Positions 50,186 through 58,582 of a stretch of DNA of 64,000 bases are shown here, one piece after another. The position numbers were made by a program, and so were the translations under genes. This stretch comes from Streptomyces ferrugineus (lineage in GTDB: Bacteria > Actinomycetota > Actinomycetes > Streptomycetales > Streptomycetaceae). The DNA is taken from contig NZ_CP063373.1 of NCBI RefSeq assembly GCF_015160855.1, forward strand, positions 4,836,001 through 4,900,000. Reading direction: 5' to 3'. A model generated the notes under the pieces. That model did not search any database, was not told the origin of the DNA, and saw nothing but the letters and a program-made list of their open reading frames with translations. Positions within the stretch are counted from its first letter, which is position 1, and every line of letters starts with the position of its first letter.

Positions 50186-51073
50186 TCAGGACTTGGAGCC
50201 CGACAGGGCGATGCCTTCGACAATCTGGCGTTGCGCGAACGCGAACACGATCAGCATCGGTGCCGCCAGCAACGTCGTGGCGGCCATCAGCGCGGGCCAG
50301 TCAGAGACGTACTGGCCCTTGAACTGGTTGACCAGCAGCGGCAGCGTGAACTTGTCGGAGCTGTTGAGGAAGATCAGCGGGAAGAAGAAGTTGTTCCACT
50401 GGGCGAGGAAGGTGAAGATCCCCAACGCCGTGAGAGGGGTGCGCAGCAGCGGCAGGATGATCGTCACGAACGTGCGGACCCGGCCGGCGCCGTCGAGCTG
50501 GGCGGCTTCCTCCAACTCCCGGGGGATGCCTTTGATGTACTGGCGTAGCAGGAAGACGCCGAAGGCGTTGAACAGTGCGGGCGGCACGATGATTGCGGCA
50601 TGGGTGTCCACCCAGCCCAGCCAGCCCATGATGATGTACAGCGGGATGATCGTGAGCTGGCCGGGGACCATCATGGTCGCGAGGAAGACCATGAACAGCG
50701 GGCGGCGGCCCCAGAAGTCGATCCGCGCGAACGCGTAGGCGGCCATCGCCGAGGTGAGCAGGGAGACCGCCGTGACCGTCAGGGCGATGTAGGTGCTGTT
50801 CCAGAACCCGCGGACGAAGTCGGCCCCGCCCAGGGCGGTGCGGTAGCCCTGCTCGGTCCAGTCCTGGGGCAAGAGCTTGGGCGGCTGCATGAAGATCTCG
50901 CCCAGGGGTTTGAACGAGGAGAACAGCATCCAGGCGAACGGCAGCGCCATGCCGATGGCGCAGACGACGAGGACCGCGTGCAGCAGCAGTCTGCGACGGG
51001 CGGGTCGGCCGGAGCCGGAAGCGCCCTTGGCGGTCGTGACCGCGCGGCTGATGGGGTTGGAGAAAGTACTCAT
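50186..51073 (-). CDS. ABC sugar permease, MalG-like
   Basis: 295 residues from ATG 51073, whose first bases overlap the stop of the upstream permease gene (ATGA). Six helices (first RLLLHAVLVVCAIGMALPFA) and the EAA loop EEAAQLDGAGRVRTFVTIIL near residue 195. Second membrane partner of the importer that serves the GH65/GH3 locus. Confidence 0.92.
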   Translation of the reverse strand: MSTFSNPISRAVTTAKGASGSGRPARRRLLLHAVLVVCAIGMALPFAWMLFSSFKPLGEIFMQPPKLLPQDWTEQGYRTALGGADFVRGFWNSTYIALTVTAVSLLTSAMAAYAFARIDFWGRRPLFMVFLATMMVPGQLTIIPLYIIMGWLGWVDTHAAIIVPPALFNAFGVFLLRQYIKGIPRELEEAAQLDGAGRVRTFVTIILPLLRTPLTALGIFTFLAQWNNFFFPLIFLNSSDKFTLPLLVNQFKGQYVSDWPALMAATTLLAAPMLIVFAFAQRQIVEGIALSGSKS

Positions 51074-52029
51074 TCTGTGTAGTGGACCCATCTCTTCTGG
51101 GCTGCGAGCTGACAGCCGGTGACTACGAGCAGGGCCAGGAACAGGAGGAAGGCGAGAGCTGATGCCGCCCCGAAGTCGAACTCACCGAAGGCGATCCGGA
51201 CCACCTCGTAGACGATGGTGCGGGCGGAGTCCGGAGCCCTGTCGTCGAAGAAGACGTAGATGTAGTCGAACACCTGGAAGGAGCCGATGATCGAGGTGAT
51301 GGAGAGGAACAGGATGGTCGGGGACAGCAGCGGGATGGTGACGTGCCGCAGCTTCTGCCACTCCGAACAGCCGTCCAGCAAGGCGGCCTCCAGGAACGAG
51401 CGGTCGATGCTCTGCAGCCCGGCCATGAACATGATCAGCTGGTAGCCCAGGCCCTGCCAGATCCCGACGATCGCGAAGGCCGGAATGACGAACCGGGCGT
51501 CCTGCAGCCAGTTCGGCGCGGGCAGCCCGATCCCGCGTAGCGCGTTGTTGACCGGGCTGATGTCGGGGTTGAAGAGCCACAGCCAGATCGCCGCGACCGC
51601 AACCGAAGAGGTGATCACCGGGGCGAAGAACGCCAGCCGGTACACCGGGGTCAGCTTGCCGGCACGCTGCATCAGCAGGGCGAAGAACAATCCCGTGAGC
51701 ATCAGTCCCGGCACCTGCAACACCGTGAACCAGACGGTGTTGACCGCCGAGCGCTGGACGCGCGGGTCGGACACGACCTCCGTGAAGTTGGACAGGCCGG
51801 CGAAGGACCGGGTGCCGAACCCGTCCCAGTGGTAGAACGCCAGCACCAGGGCGAACAGCAGTGGGCCGACCATGAACACCACCAGCCCCAGCAACTGGGG
51901 CGCCAGGAACAGGTATCCCGCGGCCGTGTCCCGGCCTCGCCGACGCCGGCTCCGGCGGTCCGGGTGGACGTCCGGGTCCGCGGACGTCAGCCGCGCCCGG
52001 GCCCGGGAACCGGCGCTGCTGACGGCCAT
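51070..52029 (-). CDS. ABC sugar permease, MalF-like
   Basis: 319 residues. Charged N-terminus of about 35 residues, then six helices (AAGYLFLAPQLLGLVVFMVG first) and the EAA loop EAALLDGCSEWQKLRHVTIP near residue 218. Its ATG shares one base with the stop codon of the binding-protein gene (TGATG), so the three transport genes are tightly coupled. Confidence 0.92.
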   Translation of the reverse strand: MAVSSAGSRARARLTSADPDVHPDRRSRRRRGRDTAAGYLFLAPQLLGLVVFMVGPLLFALVLAFYHWDGFGTRSFAGLSNFTEVVSDPRVQRSAVNTVWFTVLQVPGLMLTGLFFALLMQRAGKLTPVYRLAFFAPVITSSVAVAAIWLWLFNPDISPVNNALRGIGLPAPNWLQDARFVIPAFAIVGIWQGLGYQLIMFMAGLQSIDRSFLEAALLDGCSEWQKLRHVTIPLLSPTILFLSITSIIGSFQVFDYIYVFFDDRAPDSARTIVYEVVRIAFGEFDFGAASALAFLLFLALLVVTGCQLAAQKRWVHYTE

Positions 52030-53366
52030 CAGGCGCCCCCGTTGATCAGCTTGACCACCTTGCCGCTGAACGAACGCGGCGTCTCGTTGCCCGCCTTGAG
52101 CATCTTGTCCACCAGCACCGGGAGCTCTTTGGCGACCTTCGCGTTGCTGGCGATCGCGCTGGGGACGGCGTAGCCCTTGGCCGCGACGTCGTTGAACAGG
52201 CTGCCGTGCGCGGGCACGTTGCCCTCGGTGACGACGTCGTCCAGGCCCTTGATCGACGGCACCGCGTTGCCGCCGCCGGACAGGCGGAACCTCTGCCCCT
52301 CGGCGTTCAGGAAGTTGCCGAGGAACTCCAGCGCCTTGGCCTGGTTCTTGGACTTGGCGTTGACCGACAGCGCCGCCGTGTTGACCGGTACCGGCATGAC
52401 GTCCTTACCGGACAGGGAGGGCAAGGGGGCGATGTCGAAGCCGAACTTGACCTTCTTCATGTTCGGCAGGATGACGCGGGGGTAGGTGAGGCAGGCCAGC
52501 TGGCCGGCGTAGAACAGCACGTCAGCGCCCTGTCCCTGCGGGAGGGCGCCGGAGTAGGTGATGTTTCCCGACTTCAACTGCTCGAACAGCCACGCCAGCG
52601 CCTCCTGGGACTTGGGGTCGGCGTCGAACACCGCCTTACCGGACTCGTCGAAGAGCGTCCCGCCGAAGGTGGACATCCAGCCGAACCAGTCGAACCAGTT
52701 GCTGCCATTGAGTACCAGACCCCTCTTCTTGGTGGAGCGGACCTTGTCGAGCAGGTCGGTCAGCGCGTCCTGGGTCCAGGTGCCCGCCTCGAACTGGGCA
52801 GCCGGGTCGGTGCTGACGCCCGCCTCGGCCAGGAGGTCCTTGTTGAACCAGAACACCAACGGACTGCAGTCCACGGGCAGCCCGAACAGCCCGGGGCTGC
52901 CGTCTGCGGGCCGGCACCACTGGTACAGCCCCTCGTGGAAGTCGTCGAGCTTGACCGCGGCGTCGCCACTGTCCAGGTAGTCGGTGAGGTCGAGCAGCTG
53001 CTTGGTCTCGATCAGCTTGGCCATGTAGATGTCACCGACGTAGAAGGCGTCCGGAGCAGCGCCGGCCGACAGTTGCGGCAACAGCTTGGAGAGGTAGTCA
53101 CCCACGACCTGTTGGTAGGTGACCTTCACGCCCAGTTTCTCGGTCATCTTCTCGGAGAACCGACGGAACACCTCCGACTGGGGCGGCCCGTCCCAACCCG
53201 CCCACTTCAGTCCAGGTCCACCCGCTGCGGAACTGCCGCCGCATGCCGCGAGCGCGGGCGCGGCGGCCAAGCCCAGACCGGCGAACATGCCCGCCTTGAG
53301 GAGGTTGCGGCGGTCCACGGCCGTGGTGGCAGCCGCCTCCTTGATCACATTCCTGCGTCTGAACAC
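52029..53366 (-). CDS. ABC sugar-binding lipoprotein
   Basis: 445 residues from GTG 53366 with ggaaggg 6 bases upstream. Signal region with twin arginine (DRRNLLKAGMFAGLGLAAAP) and lipobox LAAC at about residue 41. Family 1 solute-binding fold: LKWAGWDGPPQSEVFRRFSE, TYQQVVGDYLSKLLPQLSAG, GLFGLPVDCSPLVFWFNKDL, LPQGQGADVLFYAGQLACLT. The Trp/Tyr-rich cleft suggests an oligosaccharide. First gene of a six-gene operon (importer, GH65, GH3, GH65-CBM13), divergent from a LacI gene. Confidence 0.92.
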   Translation of the reverse strand: MFRRRNVIKEAAATTAVDRRNLLKAGMFAGLGLAAAPALAACGGSSAAGGPGLKWAGWDGPPQSEVFRRFSEKMTEKLGVKVTYQQVVGDYLSKLLPQLSAGAAPDAFYVGDIYMAKLIETKQLLDLTDYLDSGDAAVKLDDFHEGLYQWCRPADGSPGLFGLPVDCSPLVFWFNKDLLAEAGVSTDPAAQFEAGTWTQDALTDLLDKVRSTKKRGLVLNGSNWFDWFGWMSTFGGTLFDESGKAVFDADPKSQEALAWLFEQLKSGNITYSGALPQGQGADVLFYAGQLACLTYPRVILPNMKKVKFGFDIAPLPSLSGKDVMPVPVNTAALSVNAKSKNQAKALEFLGNFLNAEGQRFRLSGGGNAVPSIKGLDDVVTEGNVPAHGSLFNDVAAKGYAVPSAIASNAKVAKELPVLVDKMLKAGNETPRSFSGKVVKLINGGA

Positions 53367-53803
53367 AGTCGTCCCTTCCGCTGACGGTACGTCGCCGTAG
53401 AGCAGCCCTTGTGCGTTTCGCCGCGTCACGGCGCCTGGTCGAGCTTGTGGGCGCGGGTTCGCGGGCCCTCGGTGCCATCGATATAACTTCTGTGTTACCG
53501 ATAAAACGGGGACCGTAGGGGCGTTTGCCGCAGCAAGTCAAGGGGTCTGCACGCACCTGGCGGCACCGTCGGAGCGCCGCCCGCCGTGGGGCATCATCGA
53601 GAGGGTCCCAGCATGCCCCTGACAACTTCGCGGACCTTCCACCAGGTCACGGGTGTTCTCAGCGGCGCGAGGCATACTCGTGACACACTCGAGGGACGCT
53701 CTACGACAGCCCGCAGCAATCCCGCGGCCTGATCGGCGCGACCATAGGGGCGGGCGGTCGAACATCCTTGACCGTCGCGCCTCCTGCCCACCAGAATGGG
53801 CGG
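53367..53803. promoter_or_regulatory. Divergent promoter region with candidate operator
   Basis: The 437 bases between the binding-protein and LacI genes hold an unusually AT-rich patch at about 53478-53510 (atataacttctgtgttaccgataaaac region) with a TAAC-n6-GTTA inverted repeat at 53483-53496. This is the likely control site for the second sugar operon. No classic CGAAACG LacI motif was found here, so the regulator may use a different sequence. Confidence 0.45.
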
Positions 53804-54892
53804 ATGGGTTTTACCGATCAACCATCGGCTCCGAGGCGCGGTCGGAGACCGGCCGCTGAGGGAACGTCCGGGTCGTCAAGGCCGACCATGGCCATGGTGG
53901 CGGCGCGGGTGGGAGTCTCCAAGCAGACCGTTCACTACGCCTTGAACTCCCCGGACCGTCTCAGCCCGACAACGTTGCGTCGGGTCCTCAAAGCGGTGGA
54001 CGAGTTGGGTTACCGACCCAACCAGGCTGCGCGTTCTCTGCGAACGCAGTCTCCGCGGGCCGTGGGCTTTCGGCTGTGGCCGACCGCCGAACGTCAGTCG
54101 GGCGGGGTATGGGAGAGCTATCTCTACCAACTCTCGGTAGCGGCAAGCCGAGCCGACCACGCGGTCTTCTGCCACCCCGCCGCCACCGACGAGGAGGAGA
54201 TCCAGGTCATCGAGGAGATCTTCAGCACGAATACCGTCGACTGCTTCGTGATCACTTCCACCCAGGACCACGACCCTCGTATCACCTTCCTGCGCGAACG
54301 CGGCATTCCTTTCGTCTCCTTCGGGCGCCCCTGGGGGCATCCCATGTCGGACACGTGGTGGGTCGACGTCGACGGCGCCGCCGGTATGGAGCAGGCCGTG
54401 GACCACCTCGCCGAACGCGGTCACCGGCGCATTGCCTACTTGGGCTTGGACGGGCCCAGCGGGTTCGGGGACGACCGGGAGTCCGGCTGGCGCCGGGCCA
54501 TGCGTTCACACGGCTTCTCGACCCGTGAACTCGCGGTCGGCGGGCCCGACGAGATCAGCACGGGCCGGGAGCTCGCCGGTCGACTCCTCGACAGGAAGAC
54601 GCCGCCGACAGGATTCGTGTGCGTCAGCGACACGATTGCGATCGGTGCGCTCCGAGCGTGCCGGGAGCGGGGACTGGCCGTCGGCCGTGACGTCGGCGTC
54701 GTGGGATTCGACGACAGCGTCGGCGCACGCCTCGTCGATCCGGGGTTGACCAGCCTCGCCCAGCCACTGGAACTGGTCGCACGACACACCATGCGCCTCC
54801 TCCTCGACCGGCTCAAGAACCCGGACGCCAAGGCCGAACAGGTCCTGCTCCGGCCCACCCTCGTGGTCCGGGAAAGCACCGTGCCCCTATGA
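53804..54892 (+). CDS. LacI-family regulator of the GH65/GH3 locus
   Basis: 362 residues from ATG 53804. HTH and hinge: TMAMVAARVGVSKQTVHYAL, LRRVLKAVDELGYRPNQAAR; sensor domain with STNTVDCFVITSTQDHDPRI, WWVDVDGAAGMEQAVDHLAE, RRIAYLGLDG, VGVVGFDDSVGARLVDPGLT. The recognition helix reads SKQTVHYALN rather than the usual STVSRVLN, in line with a non-standard operator. It is divergent from the ABC/GH65/GH3 operon and is its likely repressor. Confidence 0.9.
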   Translation: MGFTDQPSAPRRGRRPAAEGTSGSSRPTMAMVAARVGVSKQTVHYALNSPDRLSPTTLRRVLKAVDELGYRPNQAARSLRTQSPRAVGFRLWPTAERQSGGVWESYLYQLSVAASRADHAVFCHPAATDEEEIQVIEEIFSTNTVDCFVITSTQDHDPRITFLRERGIPFVSFGRPWGHPMSDTWWVDVDGAAGMEQAVDHLAERGHRRIAYLGLDGPSGFGDDRESGWRRAMRSHGFSTRELAVGGPDEISTGRELAGRLLDRKTPPTGFVCVSDTIAIGALRACRERGLAVGRDVGVVGFDDSVGARLVDPGLTSLAQPLELVARHTMRLLLDRLKNPDAKAEQVLLRPTLVVRESTVPL

Positions 54893-55079
54893 GTTCCTAG
54901 TCAGGCTTCGCGGCCGTAGCGGGCTCCCGTCTCGACGCGCACGGAGTACTGGAGGTGCTCAGGCGGGCCTGCGTCCAGCTGCGCACCCGTCGTGGCCCGC
55001 GCTCGACTCCCGTCACGGGGCGAGGCCGGGCAGCTGGCGTCGGCGGAACTTGCCCGGTTCCTGGGCGTGCACGTGTCCT

Positions 55080-55465
55080 CTACAGACAGGGCCGGGTTCG
55101 CCAGGGCCAGGTCGTCCAGGAGGTCACGGAACGCCGTGTTCATGCGGACGACCGCGTCCCTCGCCGCCGCAGAGATCCCGGCGTACTTGAAGTAGCCGTG
55201 GGGGAGTGTCGGTTCCTCCCTGCGAGTCCAGGTCTCCCTTGACGAAGCCGCCGCCGTGGAAGAAGACGATGACACAGTCGTCGCGGGTGCCTTGGTAGAG
55301 ACGGACAGGAAGGAACCGGCCCTTGAGCGGCGCGACGTCGTCACGCACCAGCGGATCGGCGACCGGGCGGTCGGCCGAAGGCGCGCGCAACGAGCGCAGG
55401 TCGGGTTCGATCTCGCCGCTGGTGAGTACTTCGGCGATCCGCGGATCGAGTTCGCACGCGACCAT
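55080..55465 (-). pseudogene. Alpha/beta hydrolase (acetyl-esterase type), internally deleted
   Basis: From ATG 55465: MVACELDPRIAEVLTSGEIE, VRDDVAPLKGRFLPVRLYQG, DDCVIVFFHGGGFVKGDLDS, which includes the HGGG oxyanion hole of fold-3 esterases. Next, after a frame change, comes the C-terminal piece HGYFKYAGISAAARDAVVRM, NTAFRDLLDDLA. The nucleophile GDSAG region and about 150 residues are missing. It sits directly downstream of other remnants of one former operon. Confidence 0.7.
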
Positions 55466-55474
55466 GGCGCGGTT

Positions 55475-55770
55475 CACCGGGCCAGGCATGCGGCGAGGAA
55501 GCGCCGCACCGCAGGCAGAACGGCGAAGTGGTCGTGAGCCGTGTGGGGACCGTGTCGAGGCGCGCGTCGATGCCGTGATCGCGCCAGTTGGCGTGGAGCG
55601 CGTGGATGCGCTCGACGCGGTTGCTCCCCGCCGGGGCGGGACCGCGGGCGTCGGGCGGCGCGAGTTCGGCGCTGCCCGTATCGTTCCGGCCGATGACCAG
55701 CTGGACGGGCACGCCGTGGAGGGCGGTGGGGTCGACCTCGATCCCGAACTGCTGCTTGGCGTCGGACGAC
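55475..55770 (-). pseudogene. Alpha/beta hydrolase, C-terminal fragment
   Basis: Minus strand pieces: FGIEVDPTALHGVPVQLVIG, RNDTGSAELA, SNRVERIHALHANWRDHGID, ARLDTVP, then after a frame change HDHFAVLPAVRRFLAACLAR and a stop. This is the end of an alpha/beta hydrolase, including the Asp-bearing 'VGxxDT' loop and the catalytic His region. The N-terminal part is lost at the join with the MmgE/PrpD fragment. Confidence 0.6.
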
Positions 55771-56478
55771 CTGGTTCTTGAAGCCGGATTGGCCCTCGAA
55801 GACGGGGGACGGTCCGGTGAAGCCGTGCTGTGCGAGGCGCGCGGAGACGATGCCGTTGCGGGCGGCGTTGGGCGCGGAGCTGCCCTTCCACTGGGAGAGC
55901 GCCCCGGAGCGCACCTGTCGCATGGCGATGTGGCTGTTGAGGGCGATGTTGATCGCGTCGGTGAGTTGCCGCTGGGAGAGCCGCATCAGCCGGCCCGCCG
56001 CGATGGTCGAGGCCAGCAGTACGTAGTTGACGTGGTCCCACCCTCCGCGGTGAAGGTTCGCCGCGTCCTGGAAGCCGCACTGGATCTCGTAGGCGAGCAC
56101 GATCGCCAGGAGGAGGTCCGCATCGGAGGAGCCCTCGGCCTCGGCGACAGCGAGGCACGCGGGGACGTTGTCGCTGGGGTGCCCGACTTCCTTGCCGATG
56201 TAGCCGTCGTTGAAGTCGAAGTAGCGCACCATCGTGCCGTTGACGAAGGCCGCGATGTCGGGCGTGGTGGTCTGCCGGGTGCCCAGGACCGTGCAGGCGG
56301 GGGAGAGGTACGCCTCGGCGAAGGCGCGGCCGTTGCGTACGGGCGTGGCGTCGAAGGCTCCGAGCCCGCACCCGAGGCTGTCGACGAGGCGTTGCTTGGC
56401 GGTGTGGACGGCGTGCGCGCTCAGATCGCCGTAGCTCAAGGACAGGGCGTAGGAACTGAGTTCCTCGGCAAGGGGCAT
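55765..56478 (-). pseudogene. MmgE/PrpD-family protein, truncated
   Basis: From ATG 56478: MPLAEELSSYALSLSYGDLS, KQRLVDSLGCGLGAFDATPV, FVNGTMVRYFDFNDGYIGKE, GHPSDNVPACLAVAEAEGSS, GGWDHVNYVLLASTIAAGRL, GALSQWKGSSAPNAARNGIV. These are the first 240 residues of the 2-methylcitrate dehydratase/iminodisuccinate epimerase family (usually about 450). After FEGQSGFKNQV the frame passes into hydrolase sequence. The N-terminal lobe with the DFND motif is intact, but the lid domain is missing, so activity is unlikely. Confidence 0.8.
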
Positions 56479-56583
56479 GGACGGCTCCTGGGGCGTAGGG
56501 CCTGGGACTCGGACATCCCCGCGGACGAACCACGGGCGGTCCTGGCACCGGCGATGCCGGTGATCCCAGGTGATCCCAGTTGT

Positions 56584-56596
56584 TATTTGCTATAGC
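56584..56596. promoter_or_regulatory. Candidate GntR operator upstream of the MmgE/PrpD remnant
   Basis: TATTTGCTATAGC shares 12 of 13 bases with 57382-57394, just upstream of the gntR start. It contains the palindrome GCTATAGC and lies about 105 bases before the truncated MmgE/PrpD start. Confidence 0.6.
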
Positions 56597-56650
56597 TTCC
56601 AGCAGGGACAGCGGCCTGTGAGGGGCCCGTGTCGTCGGTGCCCTTCGGTC

Positions 56651-57370
56651 TCAGGCCGGGAAGCGGCCCGAGATCAGGGAGTCACTGGACGCCTGACTGT
56701 GCGCGCTCATCAAATCCGCCGCCAGGCCCCCTTCGCCGGCGGCGATGGCGTCGAAGATGGCGCGATGCTGGCGGTAGCGCTCCTCCACGGCGCTCCGCCG
56801 GTCACCGCTGATCTCGGACAGCACCGTGCTGCGCCGTTCGTCGGCCCCGAAGGCGTCGACCATCTGCAGCATCTGCAGCAGTGTCGAGTTGCCGCTGGCC
56901 TGGTCGACCAAGGCGTGGAACTTCCGCATGCGGTGCAGGATCTCCTGGATCAGCTCCCCTTCCTCGTCGCTGCCCGGCTCACTGTCCGCGGCCCGGGCGC
57001 ACAGTTCGTCGGCGCTGTCGAGCGCCGCGCGCATCTCCCGCCGCTGGCTGGCGGTCGACTTATCGGCCGCCAGGCGGGCCGCCAGTGCGCGGAGCGAGTC
57101 CCCGATCATGGTGAACTCCCGCAGCTCCTCCTCCGCGAACTTCGAGATACGGACGGAGCGCGGGCCCGTCCTCTCGACCAGGCGGTCCTGCTCCAGCCGT
57201 CGCAGCGCCTCTCGTACGGGCGTCGCGCTGATGTCCAGTGACTCGGCCAGGCCCCGCTCGGTCACCTTCTGGCCCCTTTCGAGGACACCGGAGATGATCG
57301 CCTCGCGGATCGCCGTGTAGGCCTGATCGCCGAGTGTCGCGGAAGCCGCGAGGTGCGGAAGCTGTCCCAT
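56651..57370 (-). CDS. GntR-family (FadR/FCD) regulator
   Basis: 239 residues from ATG 57370. Winged helix at about 15-75 (QAYTAIREAIISGVLERGQK, VTERGLAESLDISATPVREA, LRRLEQDRLVERTGPRSVRI) and an FCD ligand-binding domain at about 80-225 (HRMRKFHALVDQASGNSTLL, EERYRQHRAIFDAIAAGEGG) with the expected His/Asp metal ligands. FCD regulators usually sense a carboxylic acid. The repeated motif before its own gene and before the MmgE/PrpD remnant suggests autoregulation and control of that former operon. Confidence 0.9.
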   Translation of the reverse strand: MGQLPHLAASATLGDQAYTAIREAIISGVLERGQKVTERGLAESLDISATPVREALRRLEQDRLVERTGPRSVRISKFAEEELREFTMIGDSLRALAARLAADKSTASQRREMRAALDSADELCARAADSEPGSDEEGELIQEILHRMRKFHALVDQASGNSTLLQMLQMVDAFGADERRSTVLSEISGDRRSAVEERYRQHRAIFDAIAAGEGGLAADLMSAHSQASSDSLISGRFPA

Positions 57371-57381
57371 GTGCAATACCG

Positions 57382-57394
57382 TATTTGCTACAGC
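57382..57394. promoter_or_regulatory. Candidate GntR operator upstream of gntR
   Basis: TATTTGCTACAGC lies 12 bases upstream of the gntR start codon and differs by one base from the motif at 56584-56596. Confidence 0.6.
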
Positions 57395-57446
57395 ATCATT
57401 CAATATGTTGCGGTCGGCCAGTTCGGACGGAGTCGGCCGCGTCGGC

Positions 57447-58421
57447 CTACTCAGCGGGGAGGACCCGGTCCCCCTCGGCCGGCTGGCGCAGCCGGCGCGG
57501 GAGCCGTGCGGCGAGGAAGTCGATGAGTCGGCTGACTCGCTGCGGAATGTGGGTGTCATCCGCGATCAGGGCGTAGATGTCGGCCGGCGGTGTCGGCACG
57601 TCCGGAAGCACCCGCACGAGTTCTCCGCGATCGAGATGCGGTCCGACGTGCCACTGCGAACGCATGATGATGCCTCGGCCCTCCAGAGCCCAGCCGGTCA
57701 CCACCTCACCGTCGTTGCTGGAGAGGCTGCCATGGACGCGCAGGTGCCGGGTGCCCTCCGTGTCCCCGAACCGCCAGAGCGCGAAGTCGCTCTCGTTCTC
57801 CCGCAGCACGATGCAGTTGTGCCGGGCCAGGTCCTCGATGCTGCTCGGCGTGCCGTGCTCGGCGAGGTAGGACGGCGCCGCGCACGGCACGCGCCGGTTC
57901 TCGGCGAGGCGGCGCATGCGCAACGAGGAGTCGGGCGGCGCGCCCACGTGGACGGCCACGTCGAACTCCCGGCGGTGCGGTCGCAGTGGGAGCGCCGAGG
58001 TCTGCAGCCGGACGTGCAGGTCGGGGTGGGCTTCGGCGAACTCGCCGAGCAGCGGGGCGATATGGGTGCGCCCGAGGCCGATCGTGGCCTCGACGAGCAG
58101 GGAGCCGCGCAACCCCCCGGAACGATCGGTGATCGAGTCCTCGAGTTCCCGCACCTGGTCGAGGATGCTCTGCACGCGCGCCGCGTACTGCTCGCCCTCC
58201 GACGTCAGGACGAGGCGTCGGGCGCCGCGCTGGACGAGTCGGACGTCGAGGCGACGCTCCAGCGCGCTGAGGCGCTTGCTGACGACGGGGAGAGAGCAGC
58301 CGAGTTCCCGTGACGCGGCGGTGAGGGTCTCGCTCGAAGCGACCACCTGGAAGAACTGGAGGTCGTCCAGGGAGGAACGGTACGAGCCGCCGGGCTGTCC
58401 GGAACGACGGACGCTTTCCAT
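57447..58421 (-). CDS. LysR-family regulator
   Basis: 324 residues from ATG 58421 (aaggtagg upstream). N-terminal LysR helix-turn-helix: LDDLQFFQVVASSETLTAAS, RELGCSLPVVSKRLSALERR, LDVRLVQRGARRLVLTSEGE; then a LysR substrate-binding domain (GSLLVEATIGLGRTHIAPLL, EFDVAVHVGAPPDSSLRMRR, WHVGPHLDRGELVRVLPDVP). It is divergent from the dehydrogenase-hyuB-hyuA operon with 161 bases between starts, the usual arrangement for LysR activation of a catabolic operon. Confidence 0.92.
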   Translation of the reverse strand: MESVRRSGQPGGSYRSSLDDLQFFQVVASSETLTAASRELGCSLPVVSKRLSALERRLDVRLVQRGARRLVLTSEGEQYAARVQSILDQVRELEDSITDRSGGLRGSLLVEATIGLGRTHIAPLLGEFAEAHPDLHVRLQTSALPLRPHRREFDVAVHVGAPPDSSLRMRRLAENRRVPCAAPSYLAEHGTPSSIEDLARHNCIVLRENESDFALWRFGDTEGTRHLRVHGSLSSNDGEVVTGWALEGRGIIMRSQWHVGPHLDRGELVRVLPDVPTPPADIYALIADDTHIPQRVSRLIDFLAARLPRRLRQPAEGDRVLPAE

Positions 58422-58582
58422 GCGAGAAAGCCTACCTTGCCTGCCGCGGCCTTGTAGTGGCGATCGCAGCTGGCCAGGGTGTTCCGCAGGTCGCACGTCG
58501 GCGGGGCCCTGCAGACCCTGAGCGTCTCGCGCGTACCCCGTTCGACGTCCCCCCATCTGCTCGTGTGCTGAGGAGTGAATTC

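Noticed and set aside
53538..53821. Two overlapping minus-strand frames in the promoter region of the second sugar locus
   Set aside because: Arg/Ser-rich shadow composition, and they overlap the LacI gene start.
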